Shown: positions 41,742 to 49,950 of the stretch, in pieces
Layout of the letters: each line of letters starts with the position of its first letter
Numbering within the stretch: the stretch's first letter is position 1
Assembly: GCA_023381565.1 (NCBI GenBank)
Contig: JAMCRR010000002.1
Span: 1-52,984 of the forward strand
Direction: 5' to 3'
Length of the DNA: 52,984 nt
DNA from: Chloroflexota bacterium
Lineage (GTDB): Bacteria > Chloroflexota > Anaerolineae > Anaerolineales > Anaerolineaceae
Notes under the pieces: model-generated
The model's database searches: none
The model's input: the letters and a program-made list of their open reading frames with translations, nothing else
What the model was told of the DNA's origin: nothing
Made by a program: the position numbers and the translations under genes

Positions 41742-42090
41742 AGTAGATCGTGAAGGGATCTTTCTTTCCCGAGGCCAGCTCCCACTTCTCGTTGGACAGG
41801 CTCAGGCATTTGAAGCGGCAGTTCTGCACGCACTGCGCGCAGAAAGTACAGCGGTCCACATGGTAGCGGATCACGAAACGCTTGGCGGCTTTATCGATGG
41901 TGATCAGCTCGAGGGCTTCGGAAGGGCATTCTTTTACGCACAGCGCACAGCCCACGCACTTCGCCGCGTCGAAAAACAGCTCACCGCGCAGATTCTCTGG
42001 CGCCGGCCGGCGCTCGAAAGGATATCTTTCAGTAGCCGGGCGTTTAAACATGGATTGAAACACGTCACCAAACATAGCGCCGATTTTCAT
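41665..42090 (-). CDS. Hydrogenase 4Fe-4S subunit (NuoI/HycF/MbhN-like)
   Basis: 141 residues. It has two ferredoxin motifs: CVGCALCVKECP and CTFCAQCVQNC. They hold two 4Fe-4S clusters that pass electrons between the soluble partner and the NuoB-like subunit. The N-terminal helix MKIGAMFGDVFQSMFKRPA anchors it against the membrane subunits. The C-terminal part (PFTIYYGRDEDIEFLLAKA) is normal for the family. The start ATG 42090 overlaps the NuoH-like stop as ATGA, which decides against an upstream start. It is followed by the protease gene with a 77-base overlap. Confidence 0.9.
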   Translation of the reverse strand: MKIGAMFGDVFQSMFKRPATERYPFERRPAPENLRGELFFDAAKCVGCALCVKECPSEALELITIDKAAKRFVIRYHVDRCTFCAQCVQNCRFKCLSLSNEKWELASGKKDPFTIYYGRDEDIEFLLAKAARRNLETPSED

Positions 42091-43010
42091 ATACCCATCC
42101 CTTGCAGAACCACCAATACCAACAGCTGGAGCAGCGCCAGCAGAGCGCCCACCCGCCACCACAGTCCTACGACCTGGTCGATGCGCAGCCTGGCGAAAAG
42201 CGATTGAAGGCCGGCCACCACCAGGAGCAGCCCTCCAGTCTTAAGCAGGAATTCCAGCGGGTTGCTCAGGCCGCCCAGGTAAAACGCTGCCACCAGCGTC
42301 AGGCCGATGACCAGCTCGGCATCTTTGCCGATGCGGAAGAGAGCCAGACCGCGCCCGCTGTACTCGGTGAGTGCCCCAGAAACGATCTCCGTCTCAGCCT
42401 CTGGGGCGTCGAATGGCGGCAGCTCGAGCTTGCCCATTAAGCCGATGATGGCGACGACAAATCCGATAGGCTGGGTCAATATCAGCCAGTGGTTGTGCGC
42501 ATAGCCTGCAATTTCGCTGATCTGCCAGGTTCCCGCGACGATCGCCGGACCCAGGAGCGCAAGAAGAAATGGCGCCTCGTAGGAGAAGAGCTGCGTCAGC
42601 GTGCGGGTGGCGCCAATGATAGAAAACCGGTCAGCTGTGTTCGCCCCGGCCAGGCCGATACACAGTGTCAACAGGCTGAGCAGGTAAACCGTCACGATCA
42701 GGTCGCCGCGGAAGCTAAAAGAGGGGGAGAACCCGGCCATGGGGACATAGAGGGCAGCAGTGAGGGCGGCAGCCAGGGCGACTACCGGGAAAGCCAGAAA
42801 CATGCTCCGGTTAACCCCCGCAGGTACGACCTCTTCTTTTGCCAGTAGTTTAACTACATCGGCCAGGGGTTGGAACCAGCGTGGACCGATGCGGTTTTGC
42901 ATTCGGGCAACCAGCTTACGGTCGGTCCATTCATACACCAACCCGCTCGCCAGGACAAAGATGCCTCCGGGAAAGACCAGAAAGGATAGGAGTGGAAATA
43001 ACTCGTTCAT
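42087..43010 (-). CDS. Hydrogenase membrane subunit (NuoH/HycD/MbhM-like)
   Basis: 307 residues with about eight membrane helices. Conserved NuoH pieces are YEWTDRKLVARMQNRIGPRW, PLADVVKLLAKEE, and the acidic loop LELPPFDAPEAETEIVSGAL. The loop ends in TEYSGRGLALFRIGKDAE. This subunit links the iron-sulfur arm to the proton path. The ATG at 43010 overlaps the large-subunit stop (ATGA). It is part of an unbroken minus-strand operon. Confidence 0.93.
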   Translation of the reverse strand: MNELFPLLSFLVFPGGIFVLASGLVYEWTDRKLVARMQNRIGPRWFQPLADVVKLLAKEEVVPAGVNRSMFLAFPVVALAAALTAALYVPMAGFSPSFSFRGDLIVTVYLLSLLTLCIGLAGANTADRFSIIGATRTLTQLFSYEAPFLLALLGPAIVAGTWQISEIAGYAHNHWLILTQPIGFVVAIIGLMGKLELPPFDAPEAETEIVSGALTEYSGRGLALFRIGKDAELVIGLTLVAAFYLGGLSNPLEFLLKTGGLLLVVAGLQSLFARLRIDQVVGLWWRVGALLALLQLLVLVVLQGMGI

Positions 43011-44191
43011 CGGTAATATTCGATCCCATACTGCCGTAAATCTTCCCAGGTCCACAATTTTGACTGTCTGTCATGCGGGAGGATGGACACGGACCGGTCG
43101 CTGCACGAAAAACACGGGTCGATCCCCACCAAAATCATAGGCATATCGGCCAGCTTGTGCCCGGGAGCGGTTGCCGATACCGAAGCCCAGTTGCTCAAGC
43201 TGGGTGTGCGTATCTTGATGCGCTCAGGCTGATCGGTGCCGTTGCTCTTGATAAAATAAAACAACTCCCCGCGCGGGGCTTCTACCCGGCTGATTGTCTC
43301 TCCTTCGGGAATACGGCGCGGCATGCGCACTTCGATTTCTCCAGGGGGAAAATTATCTAAAATCACCCGGATGACGCGGTAGCTTTCGAAAAGCTCGTTG
43401 ACGTGCACCACAAAGCGTGCTTCGAGATCACCTGCGCTTGCCGTCACAATCTGGACGGGGAATTCGGTATAGGCGGCATAGGGCGAGTCGATACGCAGGT
43501 CGCGCTGGACCCCTGAGGCGCGAGCGGTAGGTCCCAGGGTTCCCAAAGCTTCGGCCTGGTCGGCCGACATCGTGCCGACGCCGCGTGTCCGGCGTAGAAA
43601 AGTCTCCTCGGCGGTCACGATGTTGTAATAATGGTGGGTACGTTCCTCCAGGAAATCCATGCCGCGGCGGATGGCGTCTGCTTGTGCGGCATCCACGTTA
43701 AACTTGACCCCGCCTAACACATTCGCTGAATAATTTACCCGGTTGCCGCTCAGTCTTTCCAGAATGTCCATCACGGTCTCGCGGTCACGCCAGCTATACA
43801 TGAACAGGGTGTCAAACCCGGCTTCGTGAGCGGCCACCCCCAGCCAGAGCAGGTGGCTGTGAACACGCTCCAGCTCAGCAACCAGCTCGCGGATGGCCTG
43901 CGCCCGGGGAGGTACAGTTATACCGGCCAACTTCTCCACGCCCAACGCGTAAGCGGTGGCGTGGATGTGCGAGCAAATGCCACAGACTCTTTCGAGCAGA
44001 TACAGGTCTTGGACGTAATTGCGCTCTTCCGCAGCTTTTTCGATGCCCCGGTGGACATACCCCAGGCGGATTGCCACCGAAGTGACAATCTCACCATCGA
44101 CGGTGAATTCAAAGTGCCCAGGCTCTTTCAGGGCAGGATGCTGAGGCCCGATCGGGACGATAAATTTCTGCGGTTTGGGGTTTTGGATCAT
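43007..44191 (-). CDS. Group 4 [NiFe]-hydrogenase large subunit
   Basis: 394 residues. Both nickel-binding motifs are present: L1 ERVCGICSHIH (Cys70, Cys73) and L2 DPCFSCSDR (Cys360, Cys363). NuoD of complex I lacks these cysteines, so this is a true hydrogenase catalytic subunit. The rest (NRVNYSANVLGGVKFN, APRGELFYFIKSNGTDQPER) fits the HycE/MbhL/EchE lineage. The protein lacks the NuoC-like N-terminal part, which is encoded separately upstream. Start ATG 44191 overlaps the NuoC-like stop (ATGA). Reaction: 2H+ + 2e- to H2, or the reverse, on the inner face of the membrane. Confidence 0.95.
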   Translation of the reverse strand: MIQNPKPQKFIVPIGPQHPALKEPGHFEFTVDGEIVTSVAIRLGYVHRGIEKAAEERNYVQDLYLLERVCGICSHIHATAYALGVEKLAGITVPPRAQAIRELVAELERVHSHLLWLGVAAHEAGFDTLFMYSWRDRETVMDILERLSGNRVNYSANVLGGVKFNVDAAQADAIRRGMDFLEERTHHYYNIVTAEETFLRRTRGVGTMSADQAEALGTLGPTARASGVQRDLRIDSPYAAYTEFPVQIVTASAGDLEARFVVHVNELFESYRVIRVILDNFPPGEIEVRMPRRIPEGETISRVEAPRGELFYFIKSNGTDQPERIKIRTPSLSNWASVSATAPGHKLADMPMILVGIDPCFSCSDRSVSILPHDRQSKLWTWEDLRQYGIEYYR

Positions 44192-44751
44192 TGGTGCGAG
44201 CCTCCCTGTTCTCCTGCAGCGCTGCCCGCATCTGGTGCATGAAATTCTTTGCGTAATGGGTAAACCCCGGATGGCCAATCGTCAGGCAGCAGCAGGTGAT
44301 CGGAGTTGGGTGTTTCGGTTACTTCGATGCCTAACATTTCGATCAGCTCACGCTCGAACACGGTAGCAGTTGGGATTACGCTGCAGATGCTGACTACGGC
44401 TGCCTGGGTGCGGGGCAGGCGTACGCGCAGGGTCAACACGGCCGCCCCGTGGCAGAAATGATAAAGAACCTCAAACCCACCCATGGGAACGGTACCGGCA
44501 TGCTCGGGCACTCCATCGAGACGCTCCCACTGCTTCTCTTCTGGGGTGGGTTGTCCCGCGCCGGGCACGTCGAGGCCGGTAATTGCAGACAGATATCCCC
44601 AATGCGCCTCTGTGAGAGCTCTCACCGCCGGAAGCAGGTCGGTAGGTCTCACCACCACATCGAGCCTGCCCTGCTCAGGAGTTTGGGTGACTACCGTCCA
44701 GGGCGCAACCACATTACTGCCTTGAGCAAGAGCTGTTTCAGTATCCATCAT
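44188..44751 (-). CDS. NuoC/HycE-N-like hydrogenase subunit
   Basis: 187 residues. The conserved NuoC-type segments are AHWGYLSAITGLD, ICSVIPTATVFERELIEML, and LLPDDWPSGVYPLRKEF. It contacts the large subunit and stabilises the arm. ATG 44751 has AAGGGG six bases upstream and follows the NuoB-like stop by two bases. No cofactor motif is expected or seen. The long loop with TPEEKQWERLDGV is not typical of NuoC and may be lineage-specific. Confidence 0.9.
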   Translation of the reverse strand: MMDTETALAQGSNVVAPWTVVTQTPEQGRLDVVVRPTDLLPAVRALTEAHWGYLSAITGLDVPGAGQPTPEEKQWERLDGVPEHAGTVPMGGFEVLYHFCHGAAVLTLRVRLPRTQAAVVSICSVIPTATVFERELIEMLGIEVTETPNSDHLLLPDDWPSGVYPLRKEFHAPDAGSAAGEQGGSHQ

Positions 44752-44753
44752 GG

Positions 44754-45227
44754 TTACCCCTTCTGGCTTTCTGGCTTGAGGCTTTGGAGAAGCTGCACAA
44801 CGCCGTAAATGATCGCCTCAGGCCGCGGAGGGCATCCCGGCACGTACATATTAACCGGAATGACCTGGTCGATGCCGCCTTCGACATTATAGCAACCGCG
44901 AAATGCTCCCCCTGAAATAGCGCAAGAGCCAACTGCAACCACAAACTTCGGATCGGGCATCTGCTCGTATATGCGAACCAGGCGTTCGCGTGCTTGCCTG
45001 GTGACCGGGCCGGTGCAGATCATCACATCTGCGTGGCGAGGGCTGCCTTGCAGTTTGATGCCGAAACGCTCCAGATCGTAGCGAGGCGTGATCGTGGCCA
45101 GAATTTCGATGTCACAGCCGTTGCAGGAGCCGCTGTTGAAGTGAATGGCCCAGGGGGAGTTGATGCGCGCCCAGCGGCGGATCTCGTCGACCGCTTCCTC
45201 CCAGGGATGAGTTAATTTCATATCCAT
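44754..45227 (-). CDS. Hydrogenase small subunit (NuoB/MbhJ/EchC-like)
   Basis: 157 residues. It should hold the proximal 4Fe-4S cluster with Cys35 and Cys38 (SGSCNGCDIE), Cys102 (GSCAISGG) and Cys132 (VPGCPPRP). The core NuoB folds are present: HADVMICTGPVT, PDPKFVVAVGSCA. Complex I NuoB has a CC pair, but this protein has CxxC, as in group 4 hydrogenases. ATG 45227 has AAGGT upstream. It forms the electron-transfer interface with the large subunit. Confidence 0.93.
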   Translation of the reverse strand: MDMKLTHPWEEAVDEIRRWARINSPWAIHFNSGSCNGCDIEILATITPRYDLERFGIKLQGSPRHADVMICTGPVTRQARERLVRIYEQMPDPKFVVAVGSCAISGGAFRGCYNVEGGIDQVIPVNMYVPGCPPRPEAIIYGVVQLLQSLKPESQKG

Positions 45228-45240
45228 AAAGTCCGTACCT

Positions 45241-45552
45241 TTAACCTAAAATCAGCGCCAGAAGAGCCAGGATCAACCCCCCGAGATACGCCCCCGTTAT
45301 TAGGGTCAAGCCGCCGCTGCTGAGCACCAGGATCCCCAGATGAAGGATGGCAAAAAAGAGCGCAATAACGAAGAATGGGCGGTATCCAGGTGCAGCGAAG
45401 CTGGTTGGAGCTTCTTCGCCGCTGCCGTAAAGGCTGGATTTCATTGGGGAGGGTTTCTCGGGTCCGGCAAGCCCCACCCCGATGCGGGTAATGATGAGAA
45501 CCAGGGGGATATATACCAGAAGAGCGACCGGAGGCGAAAGCAGGATTTCCAT
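45241..45552 (-). CDS. Small membrane subunit, distantly NuoA-like
   Basis: 103 residues with three hydrophobic helices. The middle, SSLYGSGEEAPTSFAAPGYR followed by PFFVIALFFAILHLGILVLS, aligns with the YxCGE and membrane part of NuoA, but the acidic FDxE motif is replaced by HLG. In this operon position it most probably packs against the NuoH-like subunit. The ATG at 45552 is chosen for AAGGA nine bases upstream; a GTG at 45558 is possible. Family membership is weak and rests on helix pattern and context. Confidence 0.7.
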   Translation of the reverse strand: MEILLSPPVALLVYIPLVLIITRIGVGLAGPEKPSPMKSSLYGSGEEAPTSFAAPGYRPFFVIALFFAILHLGILVLSSGGLTLITGAYLGGLILALLALILG

Positions 45553-45570
45553 AATCACTATCCTTGAATT

Positions 45571-47076
45571 CTATCTTACCACCAGAGTCATTAATACCGC
45601 GCCTGCAGGACCCGTAATCCATCCCGCAAGGCTGGGCCAGATACCCAGGACGACTGATCCAAGCGCCAGCAGAAGGAGAGGGACATTCATCAAGAATGGC
45701 ATCGGCTTGCCCTGTTGAACCGCCTGAGAAGGCTCCTGTCGGTAGAGCGTATTCACCAGAGGGGCATAATATGCGAGCGAGAGCACACTGTTCAGTGCGG
45801 CAAAGATCACCAGGGCGATCACCCAGGTGTTTTCAGTGCGAAAGCCGGCGACAAAGATCTGCCACTTGGACATAAATCCCGAAAGGGGCGGGAGCCCCCC
45901 TAACCCCAATAAAGCGATGCTCAAGGTGAAGGCTGCCACCGGATAGCGCCGCGCAGCGCCAGCCAGGTCGGAGATCATGAGGGGGCAGTACTGCTGCCGG
46001 GAGATATACAACGTATAGAGTAGGGCGCCGGAGGCCAGAAAGGCCAGCCCTTTAAGCATGCCATGATTCAGCAGGTGGAAAAAGCCGCCGGTAAAGCCGT
46101 CTTCCACATGGAAAGCAAACCCGATTCCCAGGCCGAGCAGCATATAGCCCACGTGGCTCAAGCTGGAAAAAGCCAGCATGCGTTTCACTTGCGTCTGACG
46201 TAGTGCCAGCAAGTTGCCGACCAGCATATTGAGGGCGCCAATCCCGAGCAGCAAGTAACCCCACGATGCAGTGGTCGGCGCCAGTGCGCCGATAGCTCGC
46301 AGCAAAGCGATTAAACCGGCTTCGATGACCACTCCTGAGAGCATGGCGCTGATGCCGCTGGGCGCTTGAGAGTGCGCATCCGGGAGCCAGGTATGGAGCG
46401 GTACCAGAGCCGCTTTGACGCCAAAGCCGGTGATAAACAGCGCCCCGGCAGCCAGCAGGGCGGGGGAACCCGGTAAGGAGACTGCCGCGCTGCGGATGAC
46501 CGCCAGATTCACCGAACCGGTCTGCAGGATGACCAGGGAGATCCCTAACAGAATCAGAACCGACCCGGCGGCGCTCTGCACGAGATATTTCATTCCAGCT
46601 TCGAGGGCGCCAGGCTGGTTACGGTGGAAGGCTACCAGCATGTAGGAGGCGATAGCCATAGTTTCAAACCAGACCCACAGGTTGAATAGATCAGCGGCGC
46701 AGCCTAAACCTATCATCGCTCCGGTCATGGTATTCAATAAGGCGAAATATTTTTCCTCGCCCTCCTCGCCGGTCAGGTACGGCCCAGAAAATACTGCCAC
46801 CAGGGTTGCCAGCATCAGGGCAACCCCCGCCAGCAGCATCCCCAGCCCGTCGAAGCGCAGGTCAACAGCGCCGAAGGTCAGGGAGAATCCTCCAGACTGC
46901 TGGCCTGCCCGAGCCAGTGCAATGAAAGGCCACCAGGCAGCCAGCAGGGACAGGACGCTGACCCACTGAGCCAGTTTCAACCGGGGTTGTTTGCGCGTGA
47001 GCCGTCCGGCCAGGTAGATGATCGGAGATGAGCCCAGGGGAAGGGCGATCAACCAAAGAAATGCATTCGAGACCAT
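45571..47076 (-). CDS. Antiporter-like subunit (MrpD/NuoN/HyfB-like)
   Basis: 501 residues with about 14 membrane helices. The conserved core has WVWFETMAIASYMLVAFHRN (acidic residue in helix 5), HTWLPDAHSQAPSGISAMLS, and the lysine-containing RMLAFSSLSHVGYMLLG. These residues form the ion path of complex I and Mrp antiporters. The subunit would couple hydrogenase electron flow to H+ or Na+ transport. ATG 47076 follows the stop of the next antiporter-like gene by one base. It ends 18 bases before the NuoA-like gene. Confidence 0.92.
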   Translation of the reverse strand: MVSNAFLWLIALPLGSSPIIYLAGRLTRKQPRLKLAQWVSVLSLLAAWWPFIALARAGQQSGGFSLTFGAVDLRFDGLGMLLAGVALMLATLVAVFSGPYLTGEEGEEKYFALLNTMTGAMIGLGCAADLFNLWVWFETMAIASYMLVAFHRNQPGALEAGMKYLVQSAAGSVLILLGISLVILQTGSVNLAVIRSAAVSLPGSPALLAAGALFITGFGVKAALVPLHTWLPDAHSQAPSGISAMLSGVVIEAGLIALLRAIGALAPTTASWGYLLLGIGALNMLVGNLLALRQTQVKRMLAFSSLSHVGYMLLGLGIGFAFHVEDGFTGGFFHLLNHGMLKGLAFLASGALLYTLYISRQQYCPLMISDLAGAARRYPVAAFTLSIALLGLGGLPPLSGFMSKWQIFVAGFRTENTWVIALVIFAALNSVLSLAYYAPLVNTLYRQEPSQAVQQGKPMPFLMNVPLLLLALGSVVLGIWPSLAGWITGPAGAVLMTLVVR

Positions 47077-47077
47077 T

Positions 47078-48826
47078 TCACACCCCCCAGGCCAGGATGA
47101 TCAAGATGATCGCAAGCCCCGCCAGTATGCCCAAGACATTCCAGCTCAAGAGCCCAGTCTGTGTTGTTCGCAACGCTTCCCCGGTATTTTTTACGGCCCT
47201 GGTTATCGAATTGTTGATGGTTTCGAAGCCGAAATTCTGAATCGCCGCGTTTTGCACTCCTTTGAATGTGGTAACCAGGCCGGTAAGGTGCTGGCGCTGC
47301 CACCAAACAGATAAGCCCAATGCAATAACCAGCAAAGCTACCAGGGTGGACGGCTCGCTGACGACCTGTTCGGCGATATGAAGGGTGGAACTGGCTTCAA
47401 TTTTGTGGAAAGGCAGCGTGGCTGCCAGCATCTGGCTGAAGGGCCCGGCGGCAAGCCAGGAGATCAAAGCTCCGGCTGCTAAAGGCACGAGGGCGATGCG
47501 CATAGCCGGTTGGGCGTCGTGGGCGTGTAGGGTGCTGCGAGGTTTGCCGTAAAATACCAGCCAGACCCCGCGGAATGTATATAACGCTGTCAATCCGGCG
47601 CCGAGAACCATGATGAGGTATAGCCACAACGGACCGCCGGTCAGCCCCGATTCCAATACCAATTCTTTGCTCCAGAAGCCGTTCAGGATGGGCAACCCTG
47701 CAAGAGCCAGCCCACCGATAATAAAGGTTGCTCTCACCAGCGGCATCTTGGGTCCCAGTCCGCCCATCTGGCGCATATCTCGCGTGCCAACAGCATGAAT
47801 GACAGAGCCCGCCGCCAGGAAGAGTAGGGCTTTGAAGATGGCGTGGCTGAGCAGATGGAACTGGCTGGCAAAAACCCCACCTGCGCCTATGGCGTAAACC
47901 ATATATCCGAGCTGGCTGATAGTTGAGTAAGCCAGGAGACGCTTCAAGTCGTATGCTACCAGGGCCATCATGGCTGCCAGGATGGCGGAGGTCGCTCCGA
48001 CGATCATGACGGCCAATTTCCAGCCTGGGACGGGCGCAAACGCCGGATAGAAGCGGGCTAACAGGTAAACCCCTGCATTTACCATGGTCGCAGCATGGAT
48101 CAGCGCGCTGACCGGAGTGGGGGCTTCCATTGCGTCCGGAAGCCAGGTGTGGAAAGGAAATTGGGCGGATTTAGCCGCGGCTGCAGCCAAAAACCCGAAA
48201 GCCAAAAAGCTCAACAACGCCGGGGGTAGGGTAGTGCTCTTTTCCAGGACCGCGCTGATTTCGTATGTTCCTAAAGTAGTGTAAGCCAATAAGGCGCCGG
48301 CCAGCAGGCCGATTCCGCCTACCTGAGTGATAATCAGCGCCTTGATGCCTCCCGCCACGGCCTTCGGATCGTCGTTATGGAAGGAGATGAGCGCATAGGA
48401 ACATAAGGCGGTGATTTCCCAAAAGACGAAGACGAAAAGCAGGCTGCCGCTTAACACCAACCCGGCCATACCCCCGATGAAGAACAGGACCAGCGCGTAA
48501 TACCTTCCCAGTTGGGCTTCGCCGCGCATATAGTCGATTGAGAAGATGACTGCCAGGCTGCCAATCACAGTAGCGATAGCCGCCAGAAACACCCCCAGGC
48601 CATCTGGAATGAGTGTAAAGTCGCCAAAAACCCCTCCCAACGGCACGGAGATGATCGCTTTACTGGAAGTGTCAAAGAGCAGCGCCAGGGAAGCTATGCC
48701 CGCCGTCACGGAGAAGAAAACGGCAGCGGAGACCTGCAAGCGAGGATGGTTATTGCCAACCCACCAAACCAGCAAGGCTCCCAGCCAGGGCAGTCCGATG
48801 GTCAGCAGGACAAAAACAGGAACCAA
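47078..48826 (-). CDS. Antiporter-like subunit (NuoL/MrpA-like)
   Basis: 582 residues with about 14-16 helices. Key pieces are FVFVFWEITALCSYALISFH, SAQFPFHTWLPDAMEAPTPV, SALIHAATMVNAGVYLLARF and RLLAYSTISQLGYMVYAIG. The C-terminal region (about 430-582) has an amphipathic helix of the lateral-arm type, followed by a final membrane segment. TTG 48826 is the start, because GGAGGT precedes it by five bases. Together with the MrpD-like subunit it gives the complex two ion-translocating modules. Confidence 0.92.
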   Translation of the reverse strand: MVPVFVLLTIGLPWLGALLVWWVGNNHPRLQVSAAVFFSVTAGIASLALLFDTSSKAIISVPLGGVFGDFTLIPDGLGVFLAAIATVIGSLAVIFSIDYMRGEAQLGRYYALVLFFIGGMAGLVLSGSLLFVFVFWEITALCSYALISFHNDDPKAVAGGIKALIITQVGGIGLLAGALLAYTTLGTYEISAVLEKSTTLPPALLSFLAFGFLAAAAAKSAQFPFHTWLPDAMEAPTPVSALIHAATMVNAGVYLLARFYPAFAPVPGWKLAVMIVGATSAILAAMMALVAYDLKRLLAYSTISQLGYMVYAIGAGGVFASQFHLLSHAIFKALLFLAAGSVIHAVGTRDMRQMGGLGPKMPLVRATFIIGGLALAGLPILNGFWSKELVLESGLTGGPLWLYLIMVLGAGLTALYTFRGVWLVFYGKPRSTLHAHDAQPAMRIALVPLAAGALISWLAAGPFSQMLAATLPFHKIEASSTLHIAEQVVSEPSTLVALLVIALGLSVWWQRQHLTGLVTTFKGVQNAAIQNFGFETINNSITRAVKNTGEALRTTQTGLLSWNVLGILAGLAIILIILAWGV

Positions 48827-48829
48827 GGA

Positions 48830-49141
48830 TTACCTCCGCAGGGTAGAAAGGCTGCGCAGATCCAGTGTGCCAAACTTGCGCCGCACCTGGACGGCCAGCG
48901 CCAGGCCAATCACAGCCACGATCGTATCAGCGACGATAACCGTTATCGCCAGACTGGCCCCCAAGACGACCTGCCCGCGCAGGTAGCCTGCCAGGATCAG
49001 GCCCAGAATGGCAGATTTCACCAGGATCTGCAGTGCGACCACGACTTTAATCAGGTTGCGGGTTGCCAGCAAGCCGTAGAAACCCACCCCCAATAATCCA
49101 AGGACGCCCACCGCAACCACATTTGCCGCTGAAAAGGTCAT
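48830..49141 (-). CDS. NuoK/MrpC-like small membrane subunit
   Basis: 103 residues with three helices. LGVGFYGLLATRNLIKVVVA and ASLAITVIVADTIVAVIGLA match the MnhC/NuoK pattern, although the Glu in the second NuoK helix is not obvious. The ATG at 49141 overlaps the stop of the preceding gene (ATGA), which decides the start against a longer upstream frame. Confidence 0.85.
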   Translation of the reverse strand: MTFSAANVVAVGVLGLLGVGFYGLLATRNLIKVVVALQILVKSAILGLILAGYLRGQVVLGASLAITVIVADTIVAVIGLALAVQVRRKFGTLDLRSLSTLRR

Positions 49142-49656
49142 TTTTGCGTCTCCTCGGATGAACCGCCGGCAGTCTCTGTGTCCGAAAGCAGCCCCAAAAC
49201 CCCCAAGACACCGGCGAAAACTAACACGATCTGCGCCACCACATCCAGGCTGCGCTGTTCCCAAAATGCACGTGTGAAATCGGCTGCCGATGGAAGGGAG
49301 AAGGTGACGTTCAACTGCAGGATGGATAGCAACCCCGGCATGCCCATCCAGCCCAGGAGAAGAATAGAGAGAGCCACCAGACCTATAGAAAGCGGGCGCG
49401 GGACCAATGGTTTGAGCTTTATGGGTTCCTCTCCGGCAACGTTGATCGCAAAGACGAACAGCACCGTCACCAGGCCGGCGCCGACGCTCAGCTCGATCAC
49501 AGCGACCTCAGGCGCTCCCATCACGAAAATGGCCAGGGCGACCAGTGCGCTGGTGCCTGCCAGCCAGAGCGCGGAAACCAGAAGCCGGTTTGCGCGCATC
49601 GACTGAAGCGCGCAAAAGATGGCACCCACGATCACCACAACCATTACCCCCACCAT
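49138..49656 (-). CDS. DUF4040/MrpB-like membrane subunit
   Basis: 172 residues with about five helices. The first part, LVSALWLAGTSALVALAIFV and APEVAVIELSVGAGLVTVLF, matches the DUF4040/MbhD type of Mrp and hydrogenase complexes. The second part (LDVVAQIVLVFAGVLGVLGL) resembles MbhE or MrpB, so it looks like a fusion of two small Mrp modules. It is the first gene of the hydrogenase operon. ATG 49656 follows a perfect AAGGAGGT. No MrpE, MrpF or MrpG gene is present. The upstream region holds a promoter with a CRP-type site. Confidence 0.85.
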   Translation of the reverse strand: MVGVMVVVIVGAIFCALQSMRANRLLVSALWLAGTSALVALAIFVMGAPEVAVIELSVGAGLVTVLFVFAINVAGEEPIKLKPLVPRPLSIGLVALSILLLGWMGMPGLLSILQLNVTFSLPSAADFTRAFWEQRSLDVVAQIVLVFAGVLGVLGLLSDTETAGGSSEETQK

Positions 49657-49697
49657 AGCCCTACCTCCTTCTTAGATCGATTCCTCAAACCACAATA

Positions 49698-49726
49698 GGT
49701 ATACCGCGGTTGTTACGCTTTGTCAT
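49698..49726 (-). promoter_or_regulatory. Promoter of the hydrogenase operon
   Basis: Minus strand: ATGACA (49726-49721), a 17-base spacer and TATACC (49703-49698). This predicts transcription from about 49691, 35 bases before the ATG. Both hexamers are imperfect, which fits an activator-dependent promoter. Confidence 0.6.
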
Positions 49727-49741
49727 GTGAAAAATATCACT
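49726..49741. promoter_or_regulatory. CRP/FNR-type palindromic operator
   Basis: TGTGAAAAATATCACT matches TGTGA-N6-TCACA in nine of ten conserved positions. It abuts the -35 hexamer and its centre is about 42 bases upstream of the predicted start, the position of class II CRP activation. Confidence 0.65.
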
Positions 49742-49867
49742 ATTATTCTGTTATTTTTCCCTTGACAGGGTTATTTGTATCACTTTTCCTCATCAGGAAC
49801 TCAGCTCCCTGAGGATTGTCTTGAGCTTGGGCCACGTAAATTCCAAAAGGCTTGGAAGCGATTGATA

Positions 49868-49896
49868 TTGACAATAGAACAGATGTTCGATATAAT
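49868..49896 (+). promoter_or_regulatory. Consensus sigma-70 promoter of the polymerase cassette
   Basis: TTGACA (49868-49873), exactly 17 bases, TATAAT (49891-49896). Both hexamers are perfect, which predicts a strong promoter unless repressed. The ATG of the first gene is 54 bases downstream of the -10. Confidence 0.9.
49877..49888. promoter_or_regulatory. LexA-type SOS box inside the promoter spacer
   Basis: GAACAGATGTTC is a perfect GAAC-N4-GTTC palindrome, the core of the Gram-positive LexA (DinR) operator. It lies between the -35 and -10 hexamers, so bound repressor would block polymerase. This strongly suggests DNA-damage control of the genes downstream. Confidence 0.85.
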
Positions 49897-49950
49897 AAAA
49901 GTGACTGGATAAGCAAGCGATAATAACCAGCCAGAGGAGATGCATAAAAC

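Noticed and set aside
44188-45227. Respiratory complex I instead of hydrogenase
   Set aside because: The large subunit keeps both nickel-binding CxxC pairs and a maturation protease is encoded; NuoE, F and G are absent.
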